NCBI RefSeq assembly: GCF_026191115.1
Contig: NZ_JAPHOT010000001.1
Coordinates: forward strand, 2,113,501 to 2,177,500
Origin: Legionella sp. PATHC035
Lineage (GTDB): Bacteria; Pseudomonadota; Gammaproteobacteria; Legionellales; Legionellaceae
Direction: 5' to 3'
Length of the DNA: 64,000 nt
Below the pieces are notes generated by a model, which was not told the DNA's origin, did no database searches, and saw only the letters and a list, made by a program, of their open reading frames with translations. How positions within the stretch are numbered: position 1 is the stretch's first letter; each line of letters opens with the position of its first letter. A program made the position numbers and the translations under genes. Shown here in pieces: positions 1-9,424 of the stretch.

Positions 1-2
1 AA

Positions 3-824
3 AGGGTAATTTGTGAAAAAGCCACAGAATATCCGCATACGGGTTCTTACAATTTTGTAATGACTAGCGGTACCTATTTGTGCAGACGCTGTGGTTTGGC
101 CTTATTTCGTGGTTCAAGCCAATTCAGCTCTGGGTGTGGTTGGCCAAGTTTTGACGACAATATTGTCCATGCGGTACAACAGATTCCTGATCGCGATGGC
201 AGACGTATGGAAATACTCTGCTCACGCTGTGATGCGCATTTAGGACATGTCTTTACTGGTGAATATTTTACCCAGAAGAATTTGCGTCATTGTGTTAATT
301 CCGCTTCCATTGATTTTGTGGCAGACAGCAAGGTATTGGATACTGAAGAAGCCATCATGGCTGGTGGGTGTTTTTGGGGGGTTGATCATTTTTTAAAGCA
401 AATACCCGGGGTTCTTCGTGTTGAGGTGGGCTATACCGGTGGGGTTACTTCAGAACCGAGCTATGAGCAAGTTTGCCAAGGCAATACAGGACATTATGAA
501 GCGGTACGGGTTATCTACGATAAAGAGAAAACCGACTACCACCAGGTTTTAAAACGTTTTTTTGAAATACATGATCCGACGCAAAAAACAGGGCAAGGTC
601 CTGATATAGGTCAGCAATATCAAAGCGCTGTATTCTATTACACTCAAGAACAATTGGAAGAAGCGGAAACTTTAATGCAAATGCTGCAAAAAAGAGGTTA
701 TCAGGTGGCTACTCGCCTTTTTCCAGTACAAACATTTTGGCCGGCAGAAGAATACCATCAGGATTATTATGCCAAACATCATAAAGCACCTTATTGTCAT
801 CAACCAGTAAATCGTTTTGGTTAA
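3..824 (+). CDS. msrBA: Bifunctional methionine sulfoxide reductase MsrB-MsrA (5' end off window)
   Basis: Repairs oxidised methionine: the N-terminal MsrB half reduces the R-sulfoxide and the C-terminal MsrA half the S-sulfoxide. The frame is open to the left edge, and the codons before the first ATG (position 60) still read as MsrB (Y-R-V-I-C-E-K, then H-T-G-S-Y), so the gene starts outside the window and the internal ATG is not the start. MsrB shows two zinc CxxC pairs (CRRC, CSRC) and the catalytic Cys in RHCVNSAS; MsrA shows its catalytic GGCFWG loop. No signal peptide can be judged because the start is missing. The order MsrB then MsrA is a known fusion type. The GNAT gene follows after 26 bp. 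Confidence 0.93.
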   Translation, partial: RVICEKATEYPHTGSYNFVMTSGTYLCRRCGLALFRGSSQFSSGCGWPSFDDNIVHAVQQIPDRDGRRMEILCSRCDAHLGHVFTGEYFTQKNLRHCVNSASIDFVADSKVLDTEEAIMAGGCFWGVDHFLKQIPGVLRVEVGYTGGVTSEPSYEQVCQGNTGHYEAVRVIYDKEKTDYHQVLKRFFEIHDPTQKTGQGPDIGQQYQSAVFYYTQEQLEEAETLMQMLQKRGYQVATRLFPVQTFWPAEEYHQDYYAKHHKAPYCHQPVNRFG

Positions 825-850
825 GATTTGGGGTTGTGGAGGGGTAGGAC

Positions 851-1336
851 ATGGAATTTACTTTTCGAATTGCGAAGAAGAAAGATCAAGAAGAAATCCT
901 GGTTTTAGTAAAAAAATTGGCTGAACATGAGCGAAAGCAACCCGAAGAAGTTCAGTTGACTTTAGAGAAAATTGCGTCGCATGGTTTTGGACGAAATAGG
1001 TATTTTTATGTCTTATTGGCTGAATATAAGAAAAAACCTGCGGGCTATGCTTTATATTTTTTCACCTACTCGGCCTCGGCAGGCGCACCGATACTTTATA
1101 TCGATGATCTGTTTGTCGATGAACTTTATCGGAGCTATGGCTTGGGTACATTGTTGTTGTCGCATCTTGCTCAATTGGCAATTGAGAAAGAATGTTGCCG
1201 GTTGGAAGGACATACCGTTACTTGGAATAAAAAAGGCATTGAATTCTTTGAGTTCATAGGAGCAAAACCACGGACGGATTTACTGCAGTTTCGTTTATCA
1301 GGAGAACCTTTAAAAAAATTGGCAGCACAAACATAG
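851..1336 (+). CDS. GNAT family N-acetyltransferase
   Basis: A 161-residue single-domain GNAT protein that should transfer an acetyl group from acetyl-CoA to an amine. The order of motifs (YFFTYSASAG, then LYIDDLFVDELYR, then the SYGLGTLLL CoA loop, then TVTWNKKGIEFFEFIGA) resembles the diamine/spermidine acetyltransferase branch, which has the same YIEDLFV and N-x-x-A-I-x-F-Y pattern. Substrate is not provable from sequence. A strong GGAGGGG Shine-Dalgarno lies just before the ATG. It follows msrBA closely and may be co-transcribed with it. It ends 6 bp before the convergent MFS gene, with no obvious terminator between. Confidence 0.85.
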   Translation: MEFTFRIAKKKDQEEILVLVKKLAEHERKQPEEVQLTLEKIASHGFGRNRYFYVLLAEYKKKPAGYALYFFTYSASAGAPILYIDDLFVDELYRSYGLGTLLLSHLAQLAIEKECCRLEGHTVTWNKKGIEFFEFIGAKPRTDLLQFRLSGEPLKKLAAQT

Positions 1337-1342
1337 GGTGGT

Positions 1343-2524
1343 TTATTTTTTTAGTTTGACCATCACAATCCCTAAAATAGGAAATGCCAACAATTGGATT
1401 GCAATGGAGAAGATAACCAGTGCAGAAATGGAACTATCGTAGAGTACGCCCATGATGACGCTGCCGAAAAACCAAAACACACCAAAGCCAGTATTGAATA
1501 CTCCATAAGCAGAACCCCGTTTTTCCTTAGGCACTATGCCCGCAACTATCGCACGCATCAGCGATTCATGCGCACATACGCCAATACTCCATAAAATAAC
1601 CCCTGATAAGGCCAGACTGGAATTGCCAAAAAATACTAAAGGCGCAAAAAAACAAGATAAAAACGAAATAATCACCAGAATAATAAAACCATAACGATCA
1701 TAAAGTGAGCCCAGCAATGGGGCGCTTACTATATTAAAGCCTTTTGCTATAGCATAAGAAATTGGAATCCACAGCGGAGATAAAATCCCGGTTTTCTGAA
1801 AGTGAAAAGCGATTAAAGGAAAATCGGCATAGCCTGCCGCAATAAGCGCGGCTCCTGATAAGTACAACCAAAAAACGGTGTTCCTATTCATGCCCGTCAC
1901 TGCAAGTGTATCGTGATGTACCTCCAAATCTTGAGGACGTGGATAGAGCCATCGTGCGAGCCATAAAGTACCTAAGGCACATAATGCGGGAATTAAAAGT
2001 AAGGCAAAGCAGTAGCGATATTCTAATTTTAAATAAAGAGCTAGAGCAAGAATCAAAGGGCCTAACATCGCACCAGTTTGATCCAATGCTTCATGTAAGC
2101 CAAATGCCCATCCCAGTCCTTTTTGCTGTCCAGCATGGGCGAGCATAGCATCACGAGCCGGTGTACGAATCCCTTTACCGATGCGTTCGGTGATAATGAG
2201 AACAGCGGCAAACCACCATTGATCGGCGAGTGCTAACAAAGGAACCGCTAATAAATTACAGGTGTAACCTAGAATGGTAATGGTCCAATACTTGTGCGTG
2301 CGATCGGTAAGGTAGCCTGAAACCATGCGCAGCACATAACCTAATAACTCTCCAAAGCCTGAGACAAATCCAACAGCAGCTGCATTCGCCCCTAATAGTG
2401 CCAAGTAGGGTCCGGTGATACTGCGTGATCCCTCATAAGTCATATCAGCAAAAAGGCTAACAATCCCCGTAAGGATAATGAATTTAAGTGCAGTGTTTTT
2501 GGATAAATCTTTTTGCAGGCCCAT
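1343..2524 (-). CDS. MFS transporter
   Basis: A 393-residue hydrophobic protein with about 12 membrane segments and the major facilitator layout: a first half with the loop GYLTDRTHKYW after TM2 (MFS motif A, G-x-L-x-D-R) and a second half with the equivalent GSLYDRYGF. It would be an inner-membrane secondary transporter. Substrate is unknown; the nearest recognisable group is drug/sugar-efflux-like MFS permeases. It is transcribed alone, convergent with the GNAT gene. The start ATG at 2524 is the first plausible one; a longer ORF in another frame over its 5' end is a shadow. Confidence 0.85.
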   Translation of the reverse strand: MGLQKDLSKNTALKFIILTGIVSLFADMTYEGSRSITGPYLALLGANAAAVGFVSGFGELLGYVLRMVSGYLTDRTHKYWTITILGYTCNLLAVPLLALADQWWFAAVLIITERIGKGIRTPARDAMLAHAGQQKGLGWAFGLHEALDQTGAMLGPLILALALYLKLEYRYCFALLLIPALCALGTLWLARWLYPRPQDLEVHHDTLAVTGMNRNTVFWLYLSGAALIAAGYADFPLIAFHFQKTGILSPLWIPISYAIAKGFNIVSAPLLGSLYDRYGFIILVIISFLSCFFAPLVFFGNSSLALSGVILWSIGVCAHESLMRAIVAGIVPKEKRGSAYGVFNTGFGVFWFFGSVIMGVLYDSSISALVIFSIAIQLLAFPILGIVMVKLKK

Positions 2525-2848
2525 GAGTTCGTCTTTTCGAGATAGGTTTCATTATTTATAGCCTGGGTGAAGGTGTAGTCCAACCAACCACCCTTAGCAT
2601 CCCTAAATCTATTATAGGCATCCTTACGAGTATTGATACAGAGGTTCAAACCCTTATAAAGCCAAAATATTCATTTTTTTGAGAACTAAAGCACTTATCT
2701 CAAAGCATTGAGTTATAGGAGGATGTAAATGATAAAAATAGTGTAAAACCTGAACTCAGAGTTTGAAAATGCCACCTCGGGCTCTATACTTTGAATTAGG
2801 TAATTTGTTATTTACCCAAGATGTTTTCATTTGTTGCAGAGGTTCATC
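2525..2848. other. Divergent intergenic region between MFS gene and small secreted protein
   Basis: About 320 bp with no convincing gene. It must carry the MFS promoter (minus strand) and holds the well-formed plus-strand promoter at 2763-2790. A 14-base element aaaaatagtgtaaa at 2734-2747 recurs at 3375-3388 in front of the paralogous gene. Confidence 0.6.
2763..2790 (+). promoter_or_regulatory. Sigma70-type promoter of first small secreted protein
   Basis: TTGAAA (2763-2768), 16-bp spacer, TATACT (2785-2790); each box matches 5 of 6 consensus bases. Transcription would begin near 2797, giving an approximately 50-nt leader that is similar to the leader of the paralogue downstream (shared tgatgttttcattt-type stretch before the Shine-Dalgarno). 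Confidence 0.6.
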
Positions 2849-3205
2849 ATGTTGTATTCAAAATTTTCCAAGGCATGTTTAGGAACGACTCTTTCATTCG
2901 CACTGGTTATGCCTTGTTATGCACTTACTGTCACAACAGCAGCGCAAGCAAAGGCATTCGCTGTTGCCCCGACCATATCCCGTCCTAATTCTTCAGCAGT
3001 GACTAGTGCTGCAATGGCACGCTATAAGATGGCTGGATTTAACACCATTGTTACGGGAAAAGGAGCTGGCAGTACCAATCTGACTACCCTACGTAGGGTT
3101 TCCACCGCGAAGACAGCCGCTCCGGCTGCTGCCGTCCCAGCTGCTACCGCCCCAGCTGTAAACAAGACTACACGAGGGGTATTTTTAGGCTTTAAAAAAC
3201 GTTAA
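2849..3205 (+). CDS. Small secreted Ala/Thr/Val-rich protein, paralogue 1
   Basis: 118 residues. The ATG at 2849 is chosen over the upstream TTG at 2831 because AGAGG lies 6 bp before it and because the paralogue starts with the same residues (MLYSK). A signal peptide is visible: basic start, hydrophobic core (TTLSFALVMPCYA), likely cleavage near residue 26. The mature part is low-complexity A/T/V/P with one conserved core (AAMARYKMAGFNTIV) and ends with the basic motif GFKKR, both shared with the protein at 3497-4159. No known family recognised. Secretion to the periplasm or beyond is inferred from the signal peptide only. Confidence 0.75.
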   Translation: MLYSKFSKACLGTTLSFALVMPCYALTVTTAAQAKAFAVAPTISRPNSSAVTSAAMARYKMAGFNTIVTGKGAGSTNLTTLRRVSTAKTAAPAAAVPAATAPAVNKTTRGVFLGFKKR

Positions 3206-3239
3206 TTCCATTTTGATGACAATCCGAATCGCGCATCAT

Positions 3240-3278
3240 ATTCCCTCTTATTGGAATCGATAAGAGGGAATGTTTTTT
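3240..3278 (+). terminator. Rho-independent terminator after paralogue 1
   Basis: Perfect 11-bp stem: attccctctta (3240-3250) pairs with taagagggaat (3261-3271) around a 10-base loop, followed by gtttttt. It isolates the first gene transcriptionally from the second. Confidence 0.85.
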
Positions 3279-3403
3279 AGCGGTTTAGCGCATCGATTTC
3301 TCGTTAACCTAATCCCCGAGCACTGTTTTTGACTTTGAAGGACAATGCTCAGGCGTAGTCTGAGTTTAAATACTAAAAATAGTGTAAATATAGACCAATT
3401 GCA

Positions 3404-3431
3404 TGGAAATGTAGTTGCTCATGACTATACT
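3404..3431 (+). promoter_or_regulatory. Promoter of second small secreted protein
   Basis: TATACT at 3426-3431 and a weaker TGGAAA at 3404-3409, spaced 16 bp; alignable base for base with the promoter of the first paralogue, including the element aaaaatagtgtaaa about 29 bp upstream (3375-3388). The whole regulatory region therefore appears to have been duplicated with the gene. Confidence 0.5.
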
Positions 3432-3496
3432 TTTTATAGGTGATTTGTTTCAACAATTACCTGATGTTTTCATTTTTTGCAGGGGTATCAAACATC

Positions 3497-4159
3497 ATGT
3501 TGTATTCTAAATTGTTCAAAGCATGCTTTGGAAGTCTGTTTTCTTTTGCTCTCATTTTACCAAGTTATTCTGTTCATGCCGCAACCACGGCTGCGTCTTC
3601 TGCTATAGCAACAACAACAGCTTCAGCTACTGCAGTAGCACCCGCAAAAGTGAGCAGTGTCGGTTCTGCTGCGACAGCAACTGGGGTCAGTGGTGTGGGT
3701 GCTGCAACAAGTACCTCAACTGGATTGGCTAATGTGGGTTCTGCAACCTCTTCATCGACAGGGGTGACCAGCGTAGGTTCTGCAACAGCAACCTCATCCG
3801 GTGTAACTCAAGTGGGCTCAGGAGGGACGACAGCTACGCCGGTTACTAGCGTCAATACAGGTCCGGCTAAGGCAGCATCTGTGGCTCCCGTAACTAAAGT
3901 AGGTACTCCAGCTACAGTAAAAACAATGAGTGTAGCTAATCCTGCAGCAATGCAACGCTACGGGTTTGTGGGATTCCGCGGGATTGTTGGTGGTGGAGGT
4001 ACCGCTGTTGGTGGAAAAGTCACTGTATTGCATAAAGCAGCTGTAGGAAAGACTGCTCCTGCTGCATTGACCGCTCCCGCAAAGGCTGTAGTTCCTTCAA
4101 CAGCTGTAGGTAAAACAGGCGTATTTCGAACTGGTATTTTTGGTTTTAAAAAACGCTAA
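3497..4159 (+). CDS. Secreted Ala/Thr/Val-rich repeat protein, paralogue 2
   Basis: 220 residues from the ATG at 3497, preceded by a gcagggg Shine-Dalgarno; a further upstream start is possible but would place 19 residues before the signal peptide. The signal peptide (LFSFALILPSYSVHA) is followed by a region of about five imperfect 13-residue repeats of the type V-x-S-V-G-S-A-T-A-T-S-T-G (roughly residues 45-115), then the core AAMQRYGFVGFRGIV and the same GFKKR tail as paralogue 1. The repeat region is the main difference between the two. Function unknown; it could be a surface or periplasmic low-complexity protein. Confidence 0.75.
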   Translation: MLYSKLFKACFGSLFSFALILPSYSVHAATTAASSAIATTTASATAVAPAKVSSVGSAATATGVSGVGAATSTSTGLANVGSATSSSTGVTSVGSATATSSGVTQVGSGGTTATPVTSVNTGPAKAASVAPVTKVGTPATVKTMSVANPAAMQRYGFVGFRGIVGGGGTAVGGKVTVLHKAAVGKTAPAALTAPAKAVVPSTAVGKTGVFRTGIFGFKKR

Positions 4160-4186
4160 TTTCAGACTTGCCGTACGGAGATTTAT

Positions 4187-4224
4187 AGCATTCCTTCTTA
4201 TTTTCACTGATCGGAAGGAATGCT
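4187..4224. terminator. Hairpin after paralogue 2
   Basis: Perfect 11-bp stem: agcattccttc (4187-4197) with gaaggaatgct (4214-4224). Only a weak T-rich stretch follows on the plus strand, so termination is probable rather than certain. It sits between this gene and the convergent tatB. Confidence 0.55.
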
Positions 4225-4358
4225 GTCATTCGTGTTAACCAAAGCCCCATTTGACGTATCGACGTGCACTTCAATCAGAGTTTTACTACAAATTTGTCGC
4301 GGCTAAGAGGTAGAAAGTCAGTTAGGTTACCTGGCTTGCTTTAGCAGTGCTCCTGAAT

Positions 4359-4589
4359 TTAGGACGATTGTTCCTTTTTATATTGCTCATCTGCTTCTTT
4401 AGCCTTACGTTGATTTTCTTCTAATTGAACTGCATGAAGTTGCTGTTGCCACAAAGTGGCCGCTTGTACTTTAAGTTGATTAAATTTTCTGAGTAATAAG
4501 CCTAAATGGGTTGCCAGCATCGGAAGCTTTTTCGGGCCAAAGACAATGAGGGCAACAATCAAAATGACAAGAAGTTCACCACTGCTCAT
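4359..4589 (-). CDS. tatB: Twin-arginine translocase subunit TatB
   Basis: 76 residues: one N-terminal membrane helix (ELLVILIVALIVFGP), the conserved F-G-P-K-K-L-P hinge, and an amphipathic then charged helix, as in TatA/B proteins. The E in the membrane segment and FGPKKLP are TatB-type, while the upstream gene has the TatA-type F-G-x-x-K-L. It is shorter than E. coli TatB, as in many bacteria. It works with TatA and TatC to export folded proteins. Its ATG overlaps the TatA stop by 4 bp (ATGA). No tatC lies next to it; it must be elsewhere. Confidence 0.85.
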   Translation of the reverse strand: MSSGELLVILIVALIVFGPKKLPMLATHLGLLLRKFNQLKVQAATLWQQQLHAVQLEENQRKAKEADEQYKKEQSS

Positions 4590-4771
4590 GAGGATTTATT
4601 ATCCTCCTTTGACGACTCCTGTGTTTGTTCTTCATTCAACGCTTTGCGAAAATTTCGAATTGCTTCACCGAGATCGGTACCTATGGTTTTTAATTTAGAA
4701 GTGCCAAAAAGAGCAACGATAATGACTAGAATTAATAATAAAGAAAGAGGGCTGATGCCACTTAATCCCAT
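4586..4771 (-). CDS. tatA: Twin-arginine translocase subunit TatA
   Basis: 61 residues: short N-terminal membrane helix (LSLLLILVIIVALFG), F-G-T-S-K-L hinge, amphipathic helix with G-T-D-L-G-E-A-I-R-N-F-R-K-A, then a short polar tail ending in S-S. These are the TatA hallmarks. The start at 4771 is chosen over an in-frame ATG at 4804 because GAGGA lies just upstream and the longer form would overlap ubiB and add residues before the membrane helix. It is translationally coupled to tatB and directly follows ubiB. Confidence 0.9.
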   Translation of the reverse strand: MGLSGISPLSLLLILVIIVALFGTSKLKTIGTDLGEAIRNFRKALNEEQTQESSKEDNKSS

Positions 4772-4772
4772 G

Positions 4773-6422
4773 TTAGTTCCTCGCGTTACGGTTAATGAGT
4801 ACAAACAGACCCGTTAAAATGGCTCCAGTTAGAGCAAGAGGAGCAAGCTGCTTGTGGTGGATAAGATGCAAATAGTCGAGCAGGCTAACTAAAAGGAAAG
4901 AAAATCCTGCACCGATTGCCATGCTATTCCATTGTACTGCGGGCTTTTCATTTTCTGGCTGCGCGTTGGCGCGCTCTTTGTTTATTATTAGTTCTTCTTT
5001 TTTAAGCTCTAGAAAATCAAAGAGCAGTTTTGGCATATTCGGTAATTGTTCTGCGAAAAAGGGAAGATTATGCTTTAATTGAGTGAGGAATGCTTTGGGT
5101 CCTATTTGGTCTCTCACCCATTTTTCAAGAAAAGGCTTCGCCGTGGTCCACAAATCTAAATCCGGATAGAGTTGACGTCCAAGTCCTTCTACGGCCAGTA
5201 ATGTTTTTTGTAATAAAACCAGTTGGGGTTGTACTTCCATTTGGAAACGCCTTGCAACCTGAAAAAGGCGTAACACGACTTGTGCAAATGAAATGTCTTT
5301 TAAAGGCCGTTCAAAAATCGGTTCGCATACAGTACGAATCCCACTTTCGAATTCTTCAACACGCGTAGTACGAGCGACCCAACCTGATTCAACATGCAGT
5401 TCGGCCACCCGTCGGTAGTCTCGATTGAAAAACGCGAGGAGATTTTCAGCTAAATAGCGCTTGTCATTGTCATTCAAGGTCCCCATGATGCCGAAGTCAA
5501 TGCAGATATATTGGGGGTCTTTGGGATTTTTGTAGGAGACAAAAATATTTCCTGGATGCATGTCTGCATGAAAAAAACAGTCACGGAATACCTGAGTAAA
5601 GAAAATTTCTACGCCACGTTCAGCGAGTTTCTTTATATCTATTCCATGTGCCTGTAAACTATTAATATCTGAAACGGGGATACCATGGATTCGCTCCAGT
5701 ACCATCACATTGGTACGAGAATAATCCCAAAAGATTTCAGGGATGTATAAAATCGGAGAATTCTCGAAGTTTCTTCTTAATTGAGCTGCATTCGCAGCCT
5801 CTCTTAATAAATCCAGTTCATCGAGTAAGGTATGTTCAAACTCTGTCACAATTTCCTTAGGCTTTAAACGTCTCATTTCAGGCCAATAGCGATCCGCCCA
5901 TTTGGCGATGGTGTGCATAATGCTTAAGTCTTGCTCAATAACGCGTCGCATATTAGGCCGTAGTACTTTGACAATGACGTCTTCACCTGTTTTTAAAGTT
6001 GCTGCATGGACTTGCGCCATTGAAGCGGATGCCAAGGGTATGGAATCAAATTCAGCAAAGACTTCGTAGGGGGACAAGCCATAGGCTTTCTCAATGATGG
6101 CCATTGCTTGCTCGCTGGGAAAAGGAGGTACTTTATCCTGTAGTTTGCTGAGTTCAAGGGCGATATCTGGAGGTAAAATATCGGGCCGGGTAGAGAGTGC
6201 TTGGCCAAATTTAATGAAAATAGGCCCAAGCTCCTCCAAAGACTTACGAAGTGCTGCGCCGTGGGTTAAATGCTCCTTGCGAAACCAATTCCAAGGATTT
6301 AAATAAACAATGAAGCGCAGGGGTGCAAACAATCTTAATGACACCACTACATTATCCAGCCCGTTTTTAGCCAGAATATAGTTAATGTGAATAAGACGAA
6401 TGAGCTTTTTAATTGATTTCAT
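4773..6422 (-). CDS. ubiB: Ubiquinone biosynthesis regulatory kinase-like protein UbiB
   Basis: 549 residues, the usual UbiB length. Belongs to the ABC1/ADCK/UbiB atypical kinase-like family, needed for aerobic ubiquinone synthesis. The family-specific KxGQ motif is present ([16 protein letters not shown]), as are the A-rich loop ([10 protein letters not shown]), the catalytic-loop-like [11 protein letters not shown] and the D-F-G of CIDFGIMG. The C-terminus has two membrane segments (about 500-520 and 525-545), as expected for membrane anchoring. It overlaps ubiJ by 14 bp and sits in the ubiE-ubiJ-ubiB-tatA-tatB operon. Confidence 0.95.
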   Translation of the reverse strand: MKSIKKLIRLIHINYILAKNGLDNVVVSLRLFAPLRFIVYLNPWNWFRKEHLTHGAALRKSLEELGPIFIKFGQALSTRPDILPPDIALELSKLQDKVPPFPSEQAMAIIEKAYGLSPYEVFAEFDSIPLASASMAQVHAATLKTGEDVIVKVLRPNMRRVIEQDLSIMHTIAKWADRYWPEMRRLKPKEIVTEFEHTLLDELDLLREAANAAQLRRNFENSPILYIPEIFWDYSRTNVMVLERIHGIPVSDINSLQAHGIDIKKLAERGVEIFFTQVFRDCFFHADMHPGNIFVSYKNPKDPQYICIDFGIMGTLNDNDKRYLAENLLAFFNRDYRRVAELHVESGWVARTTRVEEFESGIRTVCEPIFERPLKDISFAQVVLRLFQVARRFQMEVQPQLVLLQKTLLAVEGLGRQLYPDLDLWTTAKPFLEKWVRDQIGPKAFLTQLKHNLPFFAEQLPNMPKLLFDFLELKKEELIINKERANAQPENEKPAVQWNSMAIGAGFSFLLVSLLDYLHLIHHKQLAPLALTGAILTGLFVLINRNARN

Positions 6423-7026
6423 AGCGGCTTATTAGTTGATTGACATGTGCCTGAAGGCGCTCAACGCTTAAAGATAACTCATCGACCTCAGCAAAAAAAT
6501 CTTCCAATTCATATTTAGTGGGAATCACGCGTAACTCTTCTTGAACATATTCGGACACATTGTGTCGCATGGATTCCTCAATTTTCTTTTTTAGGGAGAT
6601 TCCTTTACGTACAAAAGCACCAATTTGATGTGCCACCACATCTCCGGTAAAGTGAGCCAGGTGTCCTTCCCAATCAATATCCATCTCATCAAATAGCTTT
6701 TTTACTTGTTGCCCTAATTCGGTATCTCCAGTCATACGAATTTTATCGTTAAACAACGATCGTGCTTTCGATGCAGGTAATAAACTTAGGCGAATTAAAC
6801 CCAAAGGATTACTGTGAATGATGGTGTCTGCTTCTTTGTCATAACAGTCAAGCAAGATGATTTCACCGTCTTTAAAAAGTATAAAAAAATTAACATTTAA
6901 AGGGCTTATTATCATCTCAAGAGTTTTGTTATCAAGCGCTTTTAGCTTGACTGGCATCTGTTCATCCAATTTGGCTGCTTTATTAATGGCCATTTGGAGA
7001 GCCTTTAAGGAGTATTTTTTTAACAT
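6409..7026 (-). CDS. ubiJ: Ubiquinone biosynthesis accessory factor UbiJ (SCP2 domain)
   Basis: 205 residues. An N-terminal SCP2-like lipid-binding domain (about residues 15-110) is followed by a helical, probably coiled C-terminal part. UbiJ binds ubiquinone intermediates and scaffolds the Ubi complex with UbiK; this assignment rests on the size, domain and the position between ubiE and ubiB, which is conserved in Gammaproteobacteria. The ATG at 7026 was chosen over 7050 because the latter would overlap ubiE and adds residues unlike the family. Confidence 0.85.
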   Translation of the reverse strand: MLKKYSLKALQMAINKAAKLDEQMPVKLKALDNKTLEMIISPLNVNFFILFKDGEIILLDCYDKEADTIIHSNPLGLIRLSLLPASKARSLFNDKIRMTGDTELGQQVKKLFDEMDIDWEGHLAHFTGDVVAHQIGAFVRKGISLKKKIEESMRHNVSEYVQEELRVIPTKYELEDFFAEVDELSLSVERLQAHVNQLISRYEIN

Positions 7027-7033
7027 AATGCAC

Positions 7034-7786
7034 TCAATATTTATAGGCAATGTGCAAAGCCACTATGCCGCCGCTGAGATTGTCATAGTGGCAGTCTTCA
7101 AATCCTGCATGTTCAATCATTTCTTTAAGTCTGATTTGATTGGGGTGCATGCGTATCGATTCAGCAAGGTATTGATAACTGGATTTGTCCTTCGCAATAA
7201 ATTCTCCTATTTTAGGTAAAATATTAAACGAATACCAGTCATAAATCGGTTTTAATCCGGGAAAGGTGGGCGTTGAAAACTCAAGAATCATGATTTTCCC
7301 GCCGGGTTTGCATACACGATACATCGAGCGAAGAGCTGCTTCTTTATCGGTGACGTTTCTCAAGCCAAAACCCATGGTAATACAATGAAAGCTATTATCA
7401 GCAAAAGGCAGGCATTGGGCATTACCTTGTACATAATCAATATTTTTATATAAGCCTTCGTCTAATAAACGATTTCTTCCTACATGCAGCATGGCCGAAT
7501 TAATATCTGCAAGAACAACACGACCTGAATCACCAACCTTTTTACATAATAATCGCGTTAAATCGCCACTACCTCCGGCCAAGTCTAAGACAGACTGTCC
7601 GGGTTGTACTTGGCTTAAGGCTACAGTATAGCGCTTCCAAAGATGATGGATGCCTAAAGACATTAAGTCATTCATCACATCATAGTTTTTGGCTACGGAA
7701 TGGAAAACCTCAGCGACCTTCTGTTCTTTTTCATCCCAACCGACAGTCGAGTAACCAAAATGAGTTTTTTTTTCTTGATCAGCCAT
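7034..7786 (-). CDS. ubiE: Ubiquinone/menaquinone methyltransferase UbiE
   Basis: 250 residues. C-methylates the benzoquinol ring in ubiquinone synthesis (and demethylmenaquinol where present) using S-adenosylmethionine. Visible are the UbiE signature near the N-terminus ([20 protein letters not shown]), the SAM-binding loop [12 protein letters not shown], and the family block near the C-terminus ([12 protein letters not shown]). It is the first gene of the operon with ubiJ, ubiB, tatA and tatB; its promoter should lie in 7787-7990, shared with the divergent gene at 7991. Confidence 0.96.
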   Translation of the reverse strand: MADQEKKTHFGYSTVGWDEKEQKVAEVFHSVAKNYDVMNDLMSLGIHHLWKRYTVALSQVQPGQSVLDLAGGSGDLTRLLCKKVGDSGRVVLADINSAMLHVGRNRLLDEGLYKNIDYVQGNAQCLPFADNSFHCITMGFGLRNVTDKEAALRSMYRVCKPGGKIMILEFSTPTFPGLKPIYDWYSFNILPKIGEFIAKDKSSYQYLAESIRMHPNQIRLKEMIEHAGFEDCHYDNLSGGIVALHIAYKY

Positions 7787-7990
7787 ATGGAGAACACAGA
7801 TTTGTTATTTAATGCTCCATATTAACCGATTTTGCAGAGGATACCCAGTCTTATATGATCCACGTCTTCCTGAGGTAATTTGCGCGAGCGCGGGAGTTTT
7901 TTTTATTCAATTGTTTTATTTTTAACATAATCTAGATACTATTTCGCCAAATTTCATTTTTTAAATCAAAACAAGGGGCAGGTAAAATTT

Positions 7991-9286
7991 ATGAAAGCAA
8001 TTATTGAGCTTACTTCCATGAATGACAAAGAGGGTACTTCAACCATTAGTGCTGTTCAAAGACGAGTCAATCAGCTTTTGGATTTTAATGACGGCGGGTT
8101 TAAGTTAGGCGAATCAACCAGTCGCGATAGCGCGGATGGGGCATTAACTGATTTAAGAACCCTGCCTTTACCTACCTTAGACCCTAAGACATCAGAAATA
8201 AGAAGACGTTTAACCTTGTTACAACTTAAATACAATTTAATTCACTTTGAAGAAAAAGTTAACGAGGGGAGACAATCTACATTTATTATTACCAAAGTTG
8301 CTTATCCTGAATTTCTTAATGTAACTCAAGGTAATTTTCAATTCCCTACAGAAAATATGCGTTTTCCTGAAGTCAATTCAGTCATCATCAGAAGTGGATT
8401 ACATGATATCCGTTGTCACTACATTCAAGTGCAAAAGGGTACTCAAATTTTTTATCCCATTCATGATTTGCAAATACTCGAAGAGCCCGATCATCAAGAG
8501 CCTGTTAACAGGGTGGTAAACTGTGTAAGAAGTAATCATGGTGATGACTTTTCTATCATGGACTACGTAGCTTCTCAAGGCCAAAAAGATTTTTATGAAA
8601 TTAAGAGTATGCTAAATAAATTTTGCGATTTGGACACGAATGACGGATTTTCCCTATATTTTCAGTCCAGTAGTCCTGAATTTCCAATCGACCTTAGAAT
8701 TTTTCTCGATAAAGAAGATACAAAAGGAAAAAATGCTCTATTAAGGCTCTCAGGCTTTGTGCAATTCGGAGGCCGATTAATTTATGAAGTAAAGTCCACT
8801 GAAGATTCGAATCAAATAGCGATCATTATAAAGGCGGTTAATAAAGCGCATTTAGAAAAATATTTCACCAATAAGGGACAAGTTCATCTAGAGGGACAGC
8901 AATTGGGACAAGCCCTTACTCTAATTAAAGAGCATTTTCCAAATGATAAACACATTCGTGATCTAGTTGTGGTTAGCGGTGAAGGCAGTTATTCAAGACC
9001 TTTTCCACACATACGCACCTCCAAGTTTTGGTCTTTAAGTCAGATTGCCCCGGATACAATTCGGGTGCTGGCACTTCTAGATGAATTGGATTGTATTGAT
9101 TTTGATGTAAGACCAGAAAATCGATTTACGGTGGAAAAACGCAATAATGCACAGTACATTCAAGCAAGCAAGGTTCCTGTTAACTTCCAAAATGATAACT
9201 TTCAGCTGATTGTCGTACCCAAAAATCTAAGTCTTTTACAAGAAAAATTGCAGACTATGGTGTCTAATTTTTCATTTGAGAATTAG
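7991..9286 (+). CDS. Hypothetical protein, effector-like
   Basis: 431 residues with no family I recognise. It has no signal peptide or membrane segment and looks cytoplasmic and globular, with many charged residues and a mixed alpha/beta pattern. An aggggcagg Shine-Dalgarno lies about 9 bp before the ATG; an in-frame Met at residue 10 is an alternative start. It is monocistronic, divergent from ubiE. Stand-alone orphan proteins of this kind in Legionella are often Dot/Icm substrates; here that is inference only, since the C-terminus (VSNFSFEN) has just one Glu. Confidence 0.65.
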   Translation: MKAIIELTSMNDKEGTSTISAVQRRVNQLLDFNDGGFKLGESTSRDSADGALTDLRTLPLPTLDPKTSEIRRRLTLLQLKYNLIHFEEKVNEGRQSTFIITKVAYPEFLNVTQGNFQFPTENMRFPEVNSVIIRSGLHDIRCHYIQVQKGTQIFYPIHDLQILEEPDHQEPVNRVVNCVRSNHGDDFSIMDYVASQGQKDFYEIKSMLNKFCDLDTNDGFSLYFQSSSPEFPIDLRIFLDKEDTKGKNALLRLSGFVQFGGRLIYEVKSTEDSNQIAIIIKAVNKAHLEKYFTNKGQVHLEGQQLGQALTLIKEHFPNDKHIRDLVVVSGEGSYSRPFPHIRTSKFWSLSQIAPDTIRVLALLDELDCIDFDVRPENRFTVEKRNNAQYIQASKVPVNFQNDNFQLIVVPKNLSLLQEKLQTMVSNFSFEN

Positions 9287-9424
9287 GGACCAAAAGAGAA
9301 CATCTATGTCGAAAAACTATTAAAATCTACCGGCTCTCCTCAGTTGTTATCAGCCAGCGCAGCTTGGAGAGCTTCATGTAAACATCCAATTGTAAAGAAA
9401 ATTAATATCAATAAATAATATATT

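Noticed and set aside
2440..2649. 69-residue minus-strand ORF over the MFS 5' end
   Set aside because: Overlaps the MFS gene in another frame and lacks any domain or conserved feature.
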